Below, piece after piece: positions 23,238 to 33,600 of a stretch of DNA of 64,000 bases (position 1 is the first letter of the stretch; each line of letters opens with the position of its first letter). Made by a program: the position numbers and the translations under genes. A model generated the notes under the pieces. That model saw nothing but the letters and a program-made list of their open reading frames with translations, searched no databases and was not told the DNA's origin. Origin of the DNA: Bacteroidales bacterium UBA5349 (GTDB lineage Bacteria > Bacteroidota > Bacteroidia > Bacteroidales > Tenuifilaceae); NCBI GenBank assembly GCA_002410065.1, contig DHQB01000026.1, forward strand, positions 302,867 through 366,866. The letters are read 5' to 3'.

Positions 23238-24689
23238 ATGAATAGCTTTATACTATTGAGTTTCTCTATGGTAAATCCATTGCCCATCGGTATTTATTAT
23301 GCACTGTGCGGCATCCTGTCCATAGCCGTATTAGTCGGAATTCACTTAATGAGCAAAGTAGAAAAAGCTCAATTGGGAAATCAAATTAGTGCGTTGGCAG
23401 TTGCCATTGGCGTGCTTATTACGCTCATTCAGAATGAGATATTGCCTTTATGGCTTATTTATCCTGGTGTTATTGTTGGTTTAATCATCGGTTTAGTAAT
23501 GGCCAAAAGGGTTAAGATGATTCAAATGCCCCAGATGGTGGCTCTACTTAACGGAGTAGGTGGCGCAGCATCGGCCATTGTAGCATCGTTTGTTTTTATT
23601 GAACTTTACTCCAGTATCGATAATTTAGGCAACCCCGATTATTTTGGAAGAGTTACCGCATCACTTGCCATAGCAATTGGAAGTATTACCCTATTGGGTA
23701 GTTTGGTTGCTGCGGGAAAACTGCACAAAGTGCTTGCACAAAAGCCTGTTATTCTTCCTAGCCATCAAGCACTATCAATGGCTTTGCTAATTGTAACAGC
23801 GATACTAGTTGTTTTAGGCGGTTTTTTTAGCGTTGCCTCAACCTCTGTAATATTGATTGCAACCATACTAATTGCATCTGCATTTGGAATTGTGTTCTCA
23901 ATCCGTGTGGGGGGTGCAGATATGCCCATCACCATTTCGTTACTAAACAGCCTTAGTGGAGTTGCTGCTGCCGTTGCTGGTTTTGCCATTGGCGATGTGT
24001 TGCTAGTTGCCGTTGGAGGTATTGTTGGTGCTTCGGGACTATTCCTTACACAGGTTATGTGCAGGGCAATGAACCGCAGTTTAATGGATATTCTTTTGGG
24101 TAAAACTGCCGCCAGAAACAGCAAAACAGAAGCCGATGTTGCTGCACCTGAAGTATCTCAAGAGAATGAAGAGAAACAAGTAGCTATTGATCCTGTGGAA
24201 GTAATAAAAAATGCCAAAACGGCAATTATTGTTCCTGGCTATGGTATGGCACTTGCTCAAGCACAACATCTTGTTAATAATTTGGCCAAGAAAATGAAAG
24301 CCAATGGCGCTACCGTAAAATATGCAATTCACCCTGTGGCTGGTCGTATGCCAGGGCATATGGACGTTTTACTGGTTGAGGCTGGCGTTGCCTTTGACGA
24401 TGTGTTTGAAATGGATGAAGTAAACAATGAGTTTAAAGATGTGGATGTTACCATTGTTGTCGGAGCCAACGACGTGCTAAACCCAGCCGCTCGTAACGCT
24501 GAGGGTACCCCAATTTACGGAATGCCAATTTTAAACGTTGACCAGTGTAAAAACATTGTAATTTTTAATTACGATTTGAAACCTGGGTATTCTGGTGTTG
24601 ATAACCCTATTTACAAGCGCAAATCGGGCGTTGCAGTTGTTCAAGGTGATGCTTCACAAACACTTACAGAACTATTGAATAAAATTTAA
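23238..24689 (+). CDS. pntB: NAD(P) transhydrogenase subunit beta
   Basis: 483 residues. About 260 N-terminal residues form eight or nine membrane segments of domain II, including GIHLMSKVEKAQLGNQIS; the C-terminal NADP-binding domain III begins around residue 315 (AIIVPGYGMALAQAQHLVNN) and contains HPVAGRMPGHMDVLL, VVGANDVLNPAA and NYDLKPGYSGVDNP. Complete and of normal length. Confidence 0.95.
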   Translation: MNSFILLSFSMVNPLPIGIYYALCGILSIAVLVGIHLMSKVEKAQLGNQISALAVAIGVLITLIQNEILPLWLIYPGVIVGLIIGLVMAKRVKMIQMPQMVALLNGVGGAASAIVASFVFIELYSSIDNLGNPDYFGRVTASLAIAIGSITLLGSLVAAGKLHKVLAQKPVILPSHQALSMALLIVTAILVVLGGFFSVASTSVILIATILIASAFGIVFSIRVGGADMPITISLLNSLSGVAAAVAGFAIGDVLLVAVGGIVGASGLFLTQVMCRAMNRSLMDILLGKTAARNSKTEADVAAPEVSQENEEKQVAIDPVEVIKNAKTAIIVPGYGMALAQAQHLVNNLAKKMKANGATVKYAIHPVAGRMPGHMDVLLVEAGVAFDDVFEMDEVNNEFKDVDVTIVVGANDVLNPAARNAEGTPIYGMPILNVDQCKNIVIFNYDLKPGYSGVDNPIYKRKSGVAVVQGDASQTLTELLNKI

Positions 24690-24743
24690 AACTTCTCTGG
24701 CAAATCATTGAGGTTTGTTGATTAGGACCTAATAGTATTGAAA

Positions 24744-24778
24744 AGCAAAAGCCCTGGGTTATCAGGGCTTTTGCTTTC
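24744..24778 (+). terminator. Intrinsic terminator after pntB
   Basis: AGCAAAAGCCCTG (24744-24756) and CAGGGCTTTTGCT (24763-24775) are perfect complements around a six-base loop, followed by TTCTT. The A-rich left arm lets it serve rluF from the other side as well. Confidence 0.85.
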
Positions 24779-24793
24779 TTATTAAGCTTTAAA

Positions 24794-25534
24794 CTAATTA
24801 ATGTCCTTGCTTGTTTTTGATGAGTCTGCTAAAAGTTTATCAATCTCATTAAGCTCATGCTTCTTTAAATGTCGCCATTTACCATTGGGAATATCTAAAT
24901 TGATATTCATTATCCGATAACGTTCCAATTGGATAACTCTATAACCCAAATGCTCACACATACGCCTGATTTGTCTATTTAAACCCTGTGTAAGAATAAT
25001 CCTGAAACGAAACTTATCTATTTGTTCAACAAAGCAATTCTTTGAAACTGTTCCTAAAAGTGGAACTCCATTACTCATTCTGTGAATAAACGATTTTGTA
25101 ATGGGTTGCTTTACGGTTACTAGGTACTCCTTTTCGTGATTATTCCCAGCTCGAAGAATTTTGTTTACTATGTCGCCATCGCTCGTAAGCAGAATTAAGC
25201 CCTGGCTATCCTTATCGAGCCTACCGATGGGAAAAATACGCTCGGGGTAATTTATATAGTCAATAATGTTATTCTTCTCTTTGCGGGTGTCTGTTGTACA
25301 AACAATTCCGCGTGGTTTATTAAAAGCCAGGTAAACCTGCTTGCTTGCTTTTCCGGTGATAAGTTTTCCGTTTAAGCAAATTTTGTCTTTGGGTGATACT
25401 TTGCTTCCCATATCCGCAATTACCCCATTTATTGTTACCCTTTTTTGCTCAATAAACTTATCGGCTTCTCTGCGGGAGCAATAACCAATTTCACTAAAAT
25501 ACTTATTTATGCGAACCAAATTAGTCTCTTCCAT
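24794..25534 (-). CDS. rluF: 23S rRNA pseudouridine synthase, RluF-like
   Basis: 246 residues. N-terminal S4 RNA-binding domain (VRINKYFSEIGYCSRREADK) and a RsuA-type catalytic domain with the catalytic Asp in GRLDKDSQGLILLTSDGD; the substrate loop GLNRQIRRMCEHLGYRVIQL and end LERYRIMNINLD are RluF-like. RluF makes pseudouridine at 2604 (and 2605) of 23S rRNA. Convergent with pntB. Confidence 0.88.
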   Translation of the reverse strand: MEETNLVRINKYFSEIGYCSRREADKFIEQKRVTINGVIADMGSKVSPKDKICLNGKLITGKASKQVYLAFNKPRGIVCTTDTRKEKNNIIDYINYPERIFPIGRLDKDSQGLILLTSDGDIVNKILRAGNNHEKEYLVTVKQPITKSFIHRMSNGVPLLGTVSKNCFVEQIDKFRFRIILTQGLNRQIRRMCEHLGYRVIQLERYRIMNINLDIPNGKWRHLKKHELNEIDKLLADSSKTSKDIN

Positions 25535-25599
25535 TTATAAGATAAAGTTGCTTACAACAATAAATATAATCTACAGAACAATTTTGTGTTGTCCTTAAT

Positions 25600-26310
25600 C
25601 TAAAAAGCCAAGTAAAAATTCTTTGTTAACTCTATATACTCGGCTGTATATTCGCTGTTATCTCCCCTAATGCAAAGCGTATCCTCAACCAATGCCTTGT
25701 GTTTACGCTCAAACTCTAATAACAATCGTTTTACGGGGCCATTAACTTTACCTAGTACGTTTACCCTTTTTGTACAGAACAAGCCATAATTTGAGGCCTT
25801 TGCCACAAAAACATTCCCTTCGATATAGGGAAAAATACCTACAAACCTTCCATCTTCAGTTAGAAGAGTATTAATTCCTTCAATTAGCTCATCGTGCGGT
25901 AAAAGTTCGTTGTGACGGGCTACGGTTCTTGCAACCTCGGGTGATTTAAGCGACTTAACAAAATAAGGTGGATTGGATACAATAAGATCGTACTTTTCAT
26001 TTGACTCTTTTGCAAAATTTTGAAAGGAAGAGCAAAAAAGGTTTATTCTATTGCTCCACTTACTGTTAGCAAAATTATCCTTTGCTTGCTGTGCCGAGGG
26101 TTCGTCAATTTCAACAGCATCAATTTTAGCATTACTACGCTGGGCGAGCATTAGCGCAATAAGGCCCGTTCCGGTTCCAATATCAAGTATCCTATTGGCA
26201 TCACCAATAGCAGCCCAAGCACCAAGCATAACCCCATCGGTACCAACCTTCATGGCCGATTTTTCTTGCCTTACGGAGAACTGCTTAAACCGAAAAGACT
26301 GATTGGACAT
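25600..26310 (-). CDS. tRNA1(Val) (adenine(37)-N6)-methyltransferase-like, TrmN6/YfiC
   Basis: 236 residues. The start FRFKQFSVRQEKSAMKVGTD is diagnostic for the YfiC family; ILDIGTGTGLIALMLAQRS is the SAM motif and LIVSNPPYFVKSL the N6-adenine NPPY motif. It lies in a compact minus-strand run with the next gene (6 bases apart). Confidence 0.9.
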   Translation of the reverse strand: MSNQSFRFKQFSVRQEKSAMKVGTDGVMLGAWAAIGDANRILDIGTGTGLIALMLAQRSNAKIDAVEIDEPSAQQAKDNFANSKWSNRINLFCSSFQNFAKESNEKYDLIVSNPPYFVKSLKSPEVARTVARHNELLPHDELIEGINTLLTEDGRFVGIFPYIEGNVFVAKASNYGLFCTKRVNVLGKVNGPVKRLLLEFERKHKALVEDTLCIRGDNSEYTAEYIELTKNFYLAF

Positions 26311-26316
26311 AATAAT

Positions 26317-27087
26317 CTAAAATTTTTCGAATACCCCAAGGCCAAAAAGGGCGTAATCATACTTAATAGGATCGTTGGGATCAAATATACGAAGATTGTT
26401 AGTAACCTCCTCTACTGCTCGCCAGTCGGTTTGCTTGCGCGTAAGCAACCCTAGGGCTCGGGCAACCCTACTCGAATGTACATCGAGTGGTAACATGAGC
26501 AGTGATGGCGAAACATTGGACCAAAGGCCAAAATCAACCCCCTCAACCGGTGGCCTAACCATCCACCTTAGGTACATGTTTAGACGTTTGGCTGCAGAGC
26601 CATTTAGCACATTGGGTAAATGCTTTACAGATCGGGCGGGAAAAGAATTGTGCAGAAAAACAACTCTAAAATGGTCAATGGCCCAAAGCGCTCCTTGCCC
26701 CTTGCTAAATCCATCGGTAAAAACCTGGTGTAAACCAGCATTATCCATATAAATGCGCTTTAGTGAGAGCAGAAAAGCCTGACAATCAACTCCGTTAAAA
26801 GTACGATAATAAAAGTCTGAGAAAGATTTTATACTATCCTCTGATGAATCAATTAAAAATTCGAAGGGCGACTCACCCATGGGCAAAAGCAATTGCCGTG
26901 CCGAGCGAATTATTTGTGGGCGCTGCCCCCATGAAAGGGTTGCTGCCAAAAAGCCTGCTATCTCAATATCCTCTTTTCTGGAGTATTCTTTAGGTATCTG
27001 TATGGGGTCGGTTTCAATAAATGCCGGTGAAGCATATTGCTGATACTTTTCCTCTAAAAACACATTGATATTGCTAAAATCAATCAT
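26317..27087 (-). CDS. TIGR02757 family protein
   Basis: 256 residues with the signatures of the TIGR02757/DUF2400 family: GFLAATLSWGQRPQIIRSAR near the start, AIDHFRVVFLHNSFPARSVK, KRLNMYLRWMVRPP and PLDVHSSRVARALGLLTRKQ with FDPNDPIKYDYALFGLGVFE at the end. The C-terminal part resembles helix-hairpin-helix DNA glycosylases, but no enzymatic activity is known. Ends six bases before trmN6. Confidence 0.85.
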   Translation of the reverse strand: MIDFSNINVFLEEKYQQYASPAFIETDPIQIPKEYSRKEDIEIAGFLAATLSWGQRPQIIRSARQLLLPMGESPFEFLIDSSEDSIKSFSDFYYRTFNGVDCQAFLLSLKRIYMDNAGLHQVFTDGFSKGQGALWAIDHFRVVFLHNSFPARSVKHLPNVLNGSAAKRLNMYLRWMVRPPVEGVDFGLWSNVSPSLLMLPLDVHSSRVARALGLLTRKQTDWRAVEEVTNNLRIFDPNDPIKYDYALFGLGVFEKF

Positions 27088-27090
27088 TGC

Positions 27091-27741
27091 CTATACAAAG
27101 CGCCCATCGTTCATAGTAAGTTCAACATCGGCCATGCCAGCCAATTCTTTATCGTGAGTAACAATAACGAATGTTTGCTTTAGCTCATCGCGAAGTGTAA
27201 AAAAGAGCTGATGAAGTTCCTGTTTATTCTTTGAGTCGAGATTGCCTGATGGCTCATCGGCAAAAATAACTTTAGGTTGGTTAATTAAAGCTCTTGCAAC
27301 TGCAACCCTTTGCTGCTCACCACCCGAAAGTTCGGCGGGTTTATGCTCCATCCGGTTTTCTAGACCAAGAAAGGATAATAACTCTTTGGCTTTTTTCTCT
27401 ACCTTACCTTTAGGGTGCCTACCAATAAACCCGGGAATACAAACATTTTCGAGGGCAGTAAACTCGGGCAGTAAATGATGAAACTGAAAAACAAAACCAA
27501 TATTCTGATTGCGATAAGCGGCAAGGGCTTTATCGTTAAACACCGAAAGGTCAACTCCATCGATTAGTACTCTTCCCGAGTCGGGCTTGCTAAGCGTACC
27601 CATTACTTGCAGAAGTGTGGTTTTACCAGCGCCACTTGGTCCAACAATAGCAACCACTTTCTCGGGTGGTATTCTTATATCTACCTCCTTAAGTACGGTA
27701 AGACTACCAAAGGATTTTACAATTTTTTGTACTTCTATCAT
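27091..27741 (-). CDS. ABC transporter ATP-binding protein, LolD-like
   Basis: 216 residues from the ATG at 27741; the open frame runs further upstream but only from here does it match the family ([20 protein letters not shown]). Walker [13 protein letters not shown]-loop [18 protein letters not shown], signature [15 protein letters not shown], Walker [14 protein letters not shown]. The DEPSGNLDS and [11 protein letters not shown] features are typical of LolD/MacB-type ATPases serving FtsX-like permeases, for example in lipoprotein release. The permease gene is not adjacent. Confidence 0.88.
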   Translation of the reverse strand: MIEVQKIVKSFGSLTVLKEVDIRIPPEKVVAIVGPSGAGKTTLLQVMGTLSKPDSGRVLIDGVDLSVFNDKALAAYRNQNIGFVFQFHHLLPEFTALENVCIPGFIGRHPKGKVEKKAKELLSFLGLENRMEHKPAELSGGEQQRVAVARALINQPKVIFADEPSGNLDSKNKQELHQLFFTLRDELKQTFVIVTHDKELAGMADVELTMNDGRFV

Positions 27742-27961
27742 AGTTCTTTGTCTGGGTAGCAAATATAGTAATTTTCTTTGCTTGATAGGACCACGAAAGA
27801 ATCCAGTAAAAGAGGGTGCCAACAAACGTATTAAAATGACTCGAAATTGTTTTTTTTAAGGACAATCCCTTTCCTGTAATGCTCGCGCACATGCAATAAA
27901 AAAAGGGGTAAACTAACTAATAGTATACCCCTTTAATATTAAAAAAACAAACTCCTAAACA

Positions 27962-28903
27962 CTATTTAAACAACCTAAAACCCTTATGGTTTCGCTTATC
28001 ATCTATAGATTTTGTCTTTTCTTTTTGATTTGTTAAATTACTCAATGAAAGGGCAACCTTATAATAACCTACATCATAAGAGTCGTAACCTTTTACACTA
28101 AAATAATAGGTGCCTGATGAAGGGCAATCCCACAGCAATACTGGATTACCCCAATACGATATTTCCACATCTACCGTATAATTATCATCACTATAATCTA
28201 AAAGTGTTGATCCATCCGTATGGTACAAACTAAGATAACCATCAACATAACCGCTTACCTGGATAAGGTATGTCTCTCCGCTAACAGCATCAAACTTAAA
28301 CCAATCAACATCACCTGAAGTGGTTGTATGAAAATCGGTAGTTTCACCCACTGCGATAGCTGTAGCGGTTTCATAGTTATTGTCGGGCTCAAAACTATCA
28401 TCGGCCAATGGCTCTAGCCAGCTAGCAGGAGGAATTGACCCACTATATCTCTTTAAGTATGTAATAAATTCCTCTGTACCATCTTCATACTCATATTTAT
28501 TCCGTAAAACGAGCATTCCATCCTCGAATTTAAAGCTTACTGTATCTCTTTCCTCATAAACCCCTTCTGTATAAATTATGATAATTCCAGCCCCATTTAA
28601 TTCGTACGATATCTCTTCTTCATCAAAACTTTGGTCAGGTTCGTTGTAATAGAGGGTAATGGTTTTTTTGCCAATTTCAAAAAAACTTGCTCCATAATAG
28701 TCCACATCTAGATCGGCATCATAAATCCACTCCCTTCTTTCAGTACCTCCTTGGTATGTCCATGTTTCTACTTCCTTATGCACATACCATTTCCCGACCA
28801 CGGTATCCGGATCTTTGTCATCTTTGTCGCAACTCGTAAATAATAACACCAAAGCGCTTGTTACAAAAGCGACTAATAAAAAAACCCTTAGTTTTGTTTT
28901 CAT
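27962..28903 (-). CDS. Lipoprotein with lipocalin-like and PPC domains
   Basis: 313 residues, lipobox LLFTSCDKDD (Cys about 25). Residues 35-150 (VVGKWYVHKEVETWTYQGG, then sheet-rich acidic sequence) look like the lipocalin-like domain common in Bacteroidota lipoproteins. Residues about 165-290 match a bacterial pre-peptidase C-terminal domain: DDSFEPDNNYETATAIAVGE, DVDWFKFDAVSGETYLIQV and SGTYYFSVKGYDSYDVGYY. No catalytic domain is attached. Surface role, substrate unknown. Confidence 0.75.
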   Translation of the reverse strand: MKTKLRVFLLVAFVTSALVLLFTSCDKDDKDPDTVVGKWYVHKEVETWTYQGGTERREWIYDADLDVDYYGASFFEIGKKTITLYYNEPDQSFDEEEISYELNGAGIIIIYTEGVYEERDTVSFKFEDGMLVLRNKYEYEDGTEEFITYLKRYSGSIPPASWLEPLADDSFEPDNNYETATAIAVGETTDFHTTTSGDVDWFKFDAVSGETYLIQVSGYVDGYLSLYHTDGSTLLDYSDDNYTVDVEISYWGNPVLLWDCPSSGTYYFSVKGYDSYDVGYYKVALSLSNLTNQKEKTKSIDDKRNHKGFRLFK

Positions 28904-29086
28904 AATTTTTACTTTTTAGTTAATTTTTTTTACCTGTATTTAAATGCAAGGTTAGATTCAACTAATAAATGCAACTTTTAGAGGATGTAACATTTGATAA
29001 TTTTATTCAAATGAAAGGGCAAACGCCCCTTCACCTGAAATGGATAAAATTCTCTATTTTGTGTCCTCGACCAAAAGTTGCAAAAT

Positions 29087-30064
29087 ATGAGTCATTAAAC
29101 CTTGGAACAAAGATACACAATTGAAGTAATGTGCAAAGAGGGCTATGAAAAAAATGCTATAGCCAAAGCTATAAACAGAGATAAATCAGTAGTTTATCGA
29201 GAACTCAATCGTAACTGTGATAAAAGATCTGGATTATATCATCACGACTTAGCTCAATGAAAGTATGATAAGCGCCAGCAAGAGAAACGCAAATATATTC
29301 GATTTACGCCATCTGTTCAGCAAGATGTAGAGACTTTATTAAAAGAAGACTATAGTCCCGAACAAGTAGTTGGCACTCTCAAAGAACAAGAGAGACCAAC
29401 GGTTTCTATTGAGCGGATTTATCAGCATATATGGGCAGACAAAAAGAAAAAAGGAGAACTTCACCTGCACTTACGAAATCAAGGCAGGCGATACCGAAAG
29501 CGAGGAAATAAAAAAGACAACAGAGGAACTATCAAAGACAGAATCGGTATCGGACAACGACCTAAAATTGTTGAAGAAAGAAAAAGATTTGGTGATTTAG
29601 AGGTTGACTTAATAATTGGCAAGAATCACAAACAAGCAATGCTTACTATCAATGATAGAACTTCTGGAATGCTTAAAATCAGGAAAGTAGCATCAAAAGA
29701 AGCAAAGGTCGTCAGCAAAGCAATTGTAGATGAATTAACTGATTGGCTACCATATATTAAGACTATTACAGCTGATAATGGGAAAGAATTTGCAGACCAT
29801 ATATTTGTAGCTGAGCAGCTAGGCACAGACTACTATTTTGCAAGACCATATCATTCTTGGGAAAGAGGTTCCAATGAGAACCTCAATGGGCTGGTAAGGC
29901 AGTATTTCAAAAAATCTACTGACTTCAGAACCATCACTCAAGAGCAAGTAAAGGCTATTGAAAACAAGCTAAACACCAAGCCTAGGAAACGTTTTAATTA
30001 TGAAAACCCTATATTTGTAATGGAGAAGTTATTGTTTAACCAAGAAGTTGCATTTGTGACTTGA
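29087..30064 (+). pseudogene. IS30-family transposase with two nonsense codons
   Basis: One continuous frame from ATG 29087 to TGA 30064, broken only by TAA at 29096 (codon 4) and TGA at 29258 (codon 58). It reads LEQRYTIEVMCKEGYEKNAI, AKAINRDKSVVYRELNRNC (HTH), SPEQVVGTLKEQ, IYQHIWADKKKKGELHLHL, and the DDE domain RFGDLEVDLIIGKNHKQAML, TADNGKEFADH, ARPYHSWERGSNENLNGLVR. All catalytic residues (D, D, E) survive, so decay is recent. The flanks show only a weak imperfect inverted repeat (CTCGACCAAAAGTTGCAA at 29067-29084 against the reverse of 30041-30070). Confidence 0.85.
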
Positions 30065-30325
30065 GTCCTGCAAGTTAAATAATCCTATTTTACCAACCAG
30101 TGCCAAATGTTGTGTTTTTTATATGTACCTATATTTTAAAAGGTTAACGGCTACATACATTCCATAAACGAACGGATTAGCTACATCAAGATATATATGT
30201 ACAACCAATACTTTAGCGCAAGCTAAGGTTTAGCCATACCCTACTTATGCTGATAGGCTTTGTAATAAAGGATTACAGAAAGTAATTGTTTGACAAAAAA
30301 GGCTTATACGCTTAACCAATGTGTA
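30065..30325. other. Gene-free stretch after the IS30 copy
   Basis: Holds a fragment related to repeat family A (GAACGGATTAGCTACATC near 30173) and a small hairpin CTTTAGC-GCAA-GCTAAGG with a GNRA-type loop near 30212. Nothing coding. Confidence 0.35.
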
Positions 30326-30631
30326 TTAATCAATACAGAAATCATCAGCTGTCCACGTTAAGGCCATAATTAGCTCATTGTGGTTAAAGGCATTGATATT
30401 AAACTCTTTGATAGCGCTCATCAGCTCTTGTGCTAACTCGTTGCTGTGGCATTGTACAAATACAGCCACATTATACCCTGGCCAAACAGCCGTATCGAAC
30501 CTATTATCACCCAGCTTATTATTTGCTAATACCCTATCGATAATCTGAAAGTTTTTAACCTCTAATCTATTCAGCAACTCTTGCAATGACTCTAAAACAC
30601 TAACATTACAGGTGCAGTAAACTATTTTCAT
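30326..30631 (-). CDS. Small PII-like protein encoded with the RND efflux pump
   Basis: 101 residues starting MKIVYCTCNVSVLESLQELL, with IIDRVLANNKLGDNRFDTAV and WPGYNVAVFVQCHSNELAQE. The size and the beta-alpha-beta pattern are like the GlnB/DUF3240 superfamily proteins often found beside RND pumps, but I cannot confirm the family. It is the last gene of the tetR-tolC-MFP-RND run, 53 bases after the pump. Confidence 0.55.
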   Translation of the reverse strand: MKIVYCTCNVSVLESLQELLNRLEVKNFQIIDRVLANNKLGDNRFDTAVWPGYNVAVFVQCHSNELAQELMSAIKEFNINAFNHNELIMALTWTADDFCID

Positions 30632-30684
30632 GGTTTTAACCTATTAGTATCAAAATAAACAATTTGCAGCATTTTAGGTAAAAA

Positions 30685-33600
30685 TTACTCCTCACCCCGC
30701 TTATCCTTACCATGCATAACTGCATAAACGGTAGGAACAACAAGCAATGTTATTAGGGTTGATGCCAATAATCCACCAATCATTGTTATGCCCAAAGGCT
30801 GGTAAACCTCGGCACCCATACCCTTGCTAAGCGCCATTGGTAGCATTCCTAGCATGGTAGTAAGACTGGTCATTAGGACTGGACGTAGACGACTTCGGCC
30901 AGCTTCCTGAATAGCATCGTAAAGTTTTAAACCTCGCTTACGAAGTAGGTTTGTATAATCGACCAATACAATACCGTTGTTTACCACAATACCCAGAAGC
31001 ATAATTACACCAACAAACGTAGTTACGCTCAGGGTTATGCCCGTTAGTTTGAATGCCCAAATAACCCCAATAAATGTAAGCGGTATGGCAAACATGATTA
31101 TGAATGGATCGAGGAACGATTCGAACTGACCCGCCATTACCATATAAACCAGCGCAATACCTAAAAAGAAGATAAGATACAGATCAGCAAATGATTGGCC
31201 TTGCTGTTTAGTTTGACCTGAGAGGGTTACCTCAATTTCCGAGGGAATATCAAGATTCGACAGAATTTTTTGTGCTTCCCGCTGCCCTTCGCCAAGCGAA
31301 ACGGCATTGAGTTCGGCCATTACCTTAACAATGCGCTCTTGGGCAAAACGGTCTATTTGCAGTGCGCCAATAGCAAGCTCAATATCAGCAACTGATGAGA
31401 GCACAACTTGCTTACCCAATAGATTTGTTATGCTTATGTTTTTAATATCCTCTATATTATTCCTGTAGTCAGAACTATAGCGAATTTTAATTGAAAAGTT
31501 ATCTCCCTCTTCTTTAATCCCACCTGCCTCGACCCCATAAATGCTTTGACGAACCTGCAAACCTATCATTCCCGTGTTTAGGGCAAGAGCTGTTGCTTTG
31601 TCTCTGTCGATTTTAATTTGAACCTCCATTTTACCCTTGTCAACAGTGTTTACCACATCGGTAAACAGTTGCGATTGCAAAAGTTTGTGTGTTAGGGTAT
31701 CGGCAAAGCTGTTTAGAATATCGTAGTTTGAGCCAGAGAGGTTAAACTCTATTGGTTTAACGTTTCCGGTAACTGCTTGTGAGATAATGCTACCCCCGAC
31801 AATATTAAAGTTTTCAATTTCGGGAATCTGGGCAATTTGGTTTCGTAAATCGCTGGCAATTTGCTTGGCAGAGCGCTTGCGCTCTTCGGGGCGTAAAAGG
31901 TGACAGAGCACTGTGGTAATATTTTTCCCCTCTCTAAATCCAACCGACGTTAGCATCCCATTTTCCGATTGACCCGAGATGGATGCTAAACTACCAGGTC
32001 GCATTTCTGGCACCTCTCGCTCAAAAATATCCATAACAACCTTCGAAATACTATCCGATTTTGTGGATGTTGCACTTATATCAATTTCAATGGTGGCGAT
32101 TATATCTCCAGCATCAAACTCTGGTATATAGTCGGTTCCAAGACCTTTACCCACCCATAGACTAACGCCAAGAACTACTCCAACAATAGCTAAAGTGGTG
32201 GTTTTATGGTACACGGCCCAACCCAATGTTTTCTTGTAAAAACTTTCAATGGAAAGGAACATCTTTTCACTATATCGATATAATAGATACCGTTTCCTCT
32301 CCTCTCCCTTTTTCTTTACCTTCAGCAACCTCGACGAGACCATTGGGGTAAGGGTTAGCGCTGTGATAAGCGAAGCTATCATTGTAACCGACGTTATAAT
32401 GGCAAGTTGTTTAAACATTATGCCAACTAGGCCGCCCATAAAAATCATAGGAACAAATACCATAAGGGTAGTAAGGGTTGATGCTGTGATGGCAGAGCTC
32501 ATCTCGTTTGCACCAAAAATTGCTGCTTGAGAAGGCCGTGCACCCTTATCAATATGCTGTGTGATATTTTCGAGAACCACAATTGAGTTATCAACCACCA
32601 TTCCCATGGCAATGATAAGCGACATTAGGCTAAATATGTTGATGGTCCAGCCAACCACATAAATAACAATAAAAGCAGTTACAAGTGAAAAGGGGATGGT
32701 AAGAAAAACAATCAGGCTTAAACGCCATTCCCGAAGAAAGGCAAAAACAACAATTACCACGAAGATGAGCGCATACCAAAATGATTGGGTTAGATTACTA
32801 ATACTTTCAGTAATCAGCTCGCCCGAGTCCATAATTTGACCTATTTCAATATCGGCAGGTAATGTGGGCAGTATCTCTTCAATTTTTTGCTTAACAGCCT
32901 TTACCACTTCAAGGGTATTAGCACCCGACTGACGCTGAACCATGAGCCCTACAGCAGAGCCCTTGCTTGTTCGCGAGTGCTCATCGAGCTGTTTAAACCC
33001 ATCGGTTATGGTGGCCACATCCTTTAGCCTAATAACCCTATTGTTGAAACTGATTAGCGCCAATTCGCCCAACTCGCTGGCATCCTGAATATCGCCGGGG
33101 ATACGAATGGCAAAATCATTATCGCCTACCCTAATGTTTCCACCGGGAATGGTTATGTTCTCTGCATTTAGTATTGCTTCAATTTGGCTAATTGTAATTC
33201 TGTATGCAGCTAGTTTTTGGGGATCAACATCAACCTTAATCTCCCTTTTGGGAGTAGCTAGTACCATTACCGTTCCTACACCAGGAATTTTTCGAAGTGG
33301 TGCCGCAATCTGGTCGTTTATTATTTTTTCGAGACCATTATAGCTATCATCGGCCGAAATACCATATACTAATACTGGCAGTAACGATGAGTTAATTTTA
33401 TAAATAACAGGATTAAAGGCATTGCTTGGGAGCCTGTTTTTTGCCAACTCAACAAGATCGCGGGCATTGGATGCCGATTCGCTAATGTCTGATCCCCACT
33501 CGAATTGAAGAGAGATAAAGGATGCGTTTTCTTTGGATTGAGAACTAATTTCTTTTAGGTTCTCGGTACCACCAAGCACCCCCTCTAGCGGACGTGTTAC

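Noticed and set aside
29370..29600. 76-codon open frame inside the IS30 copy
   Set aside because: It is the +1 frame of the transposase, whose own frame is protein-like throughout.
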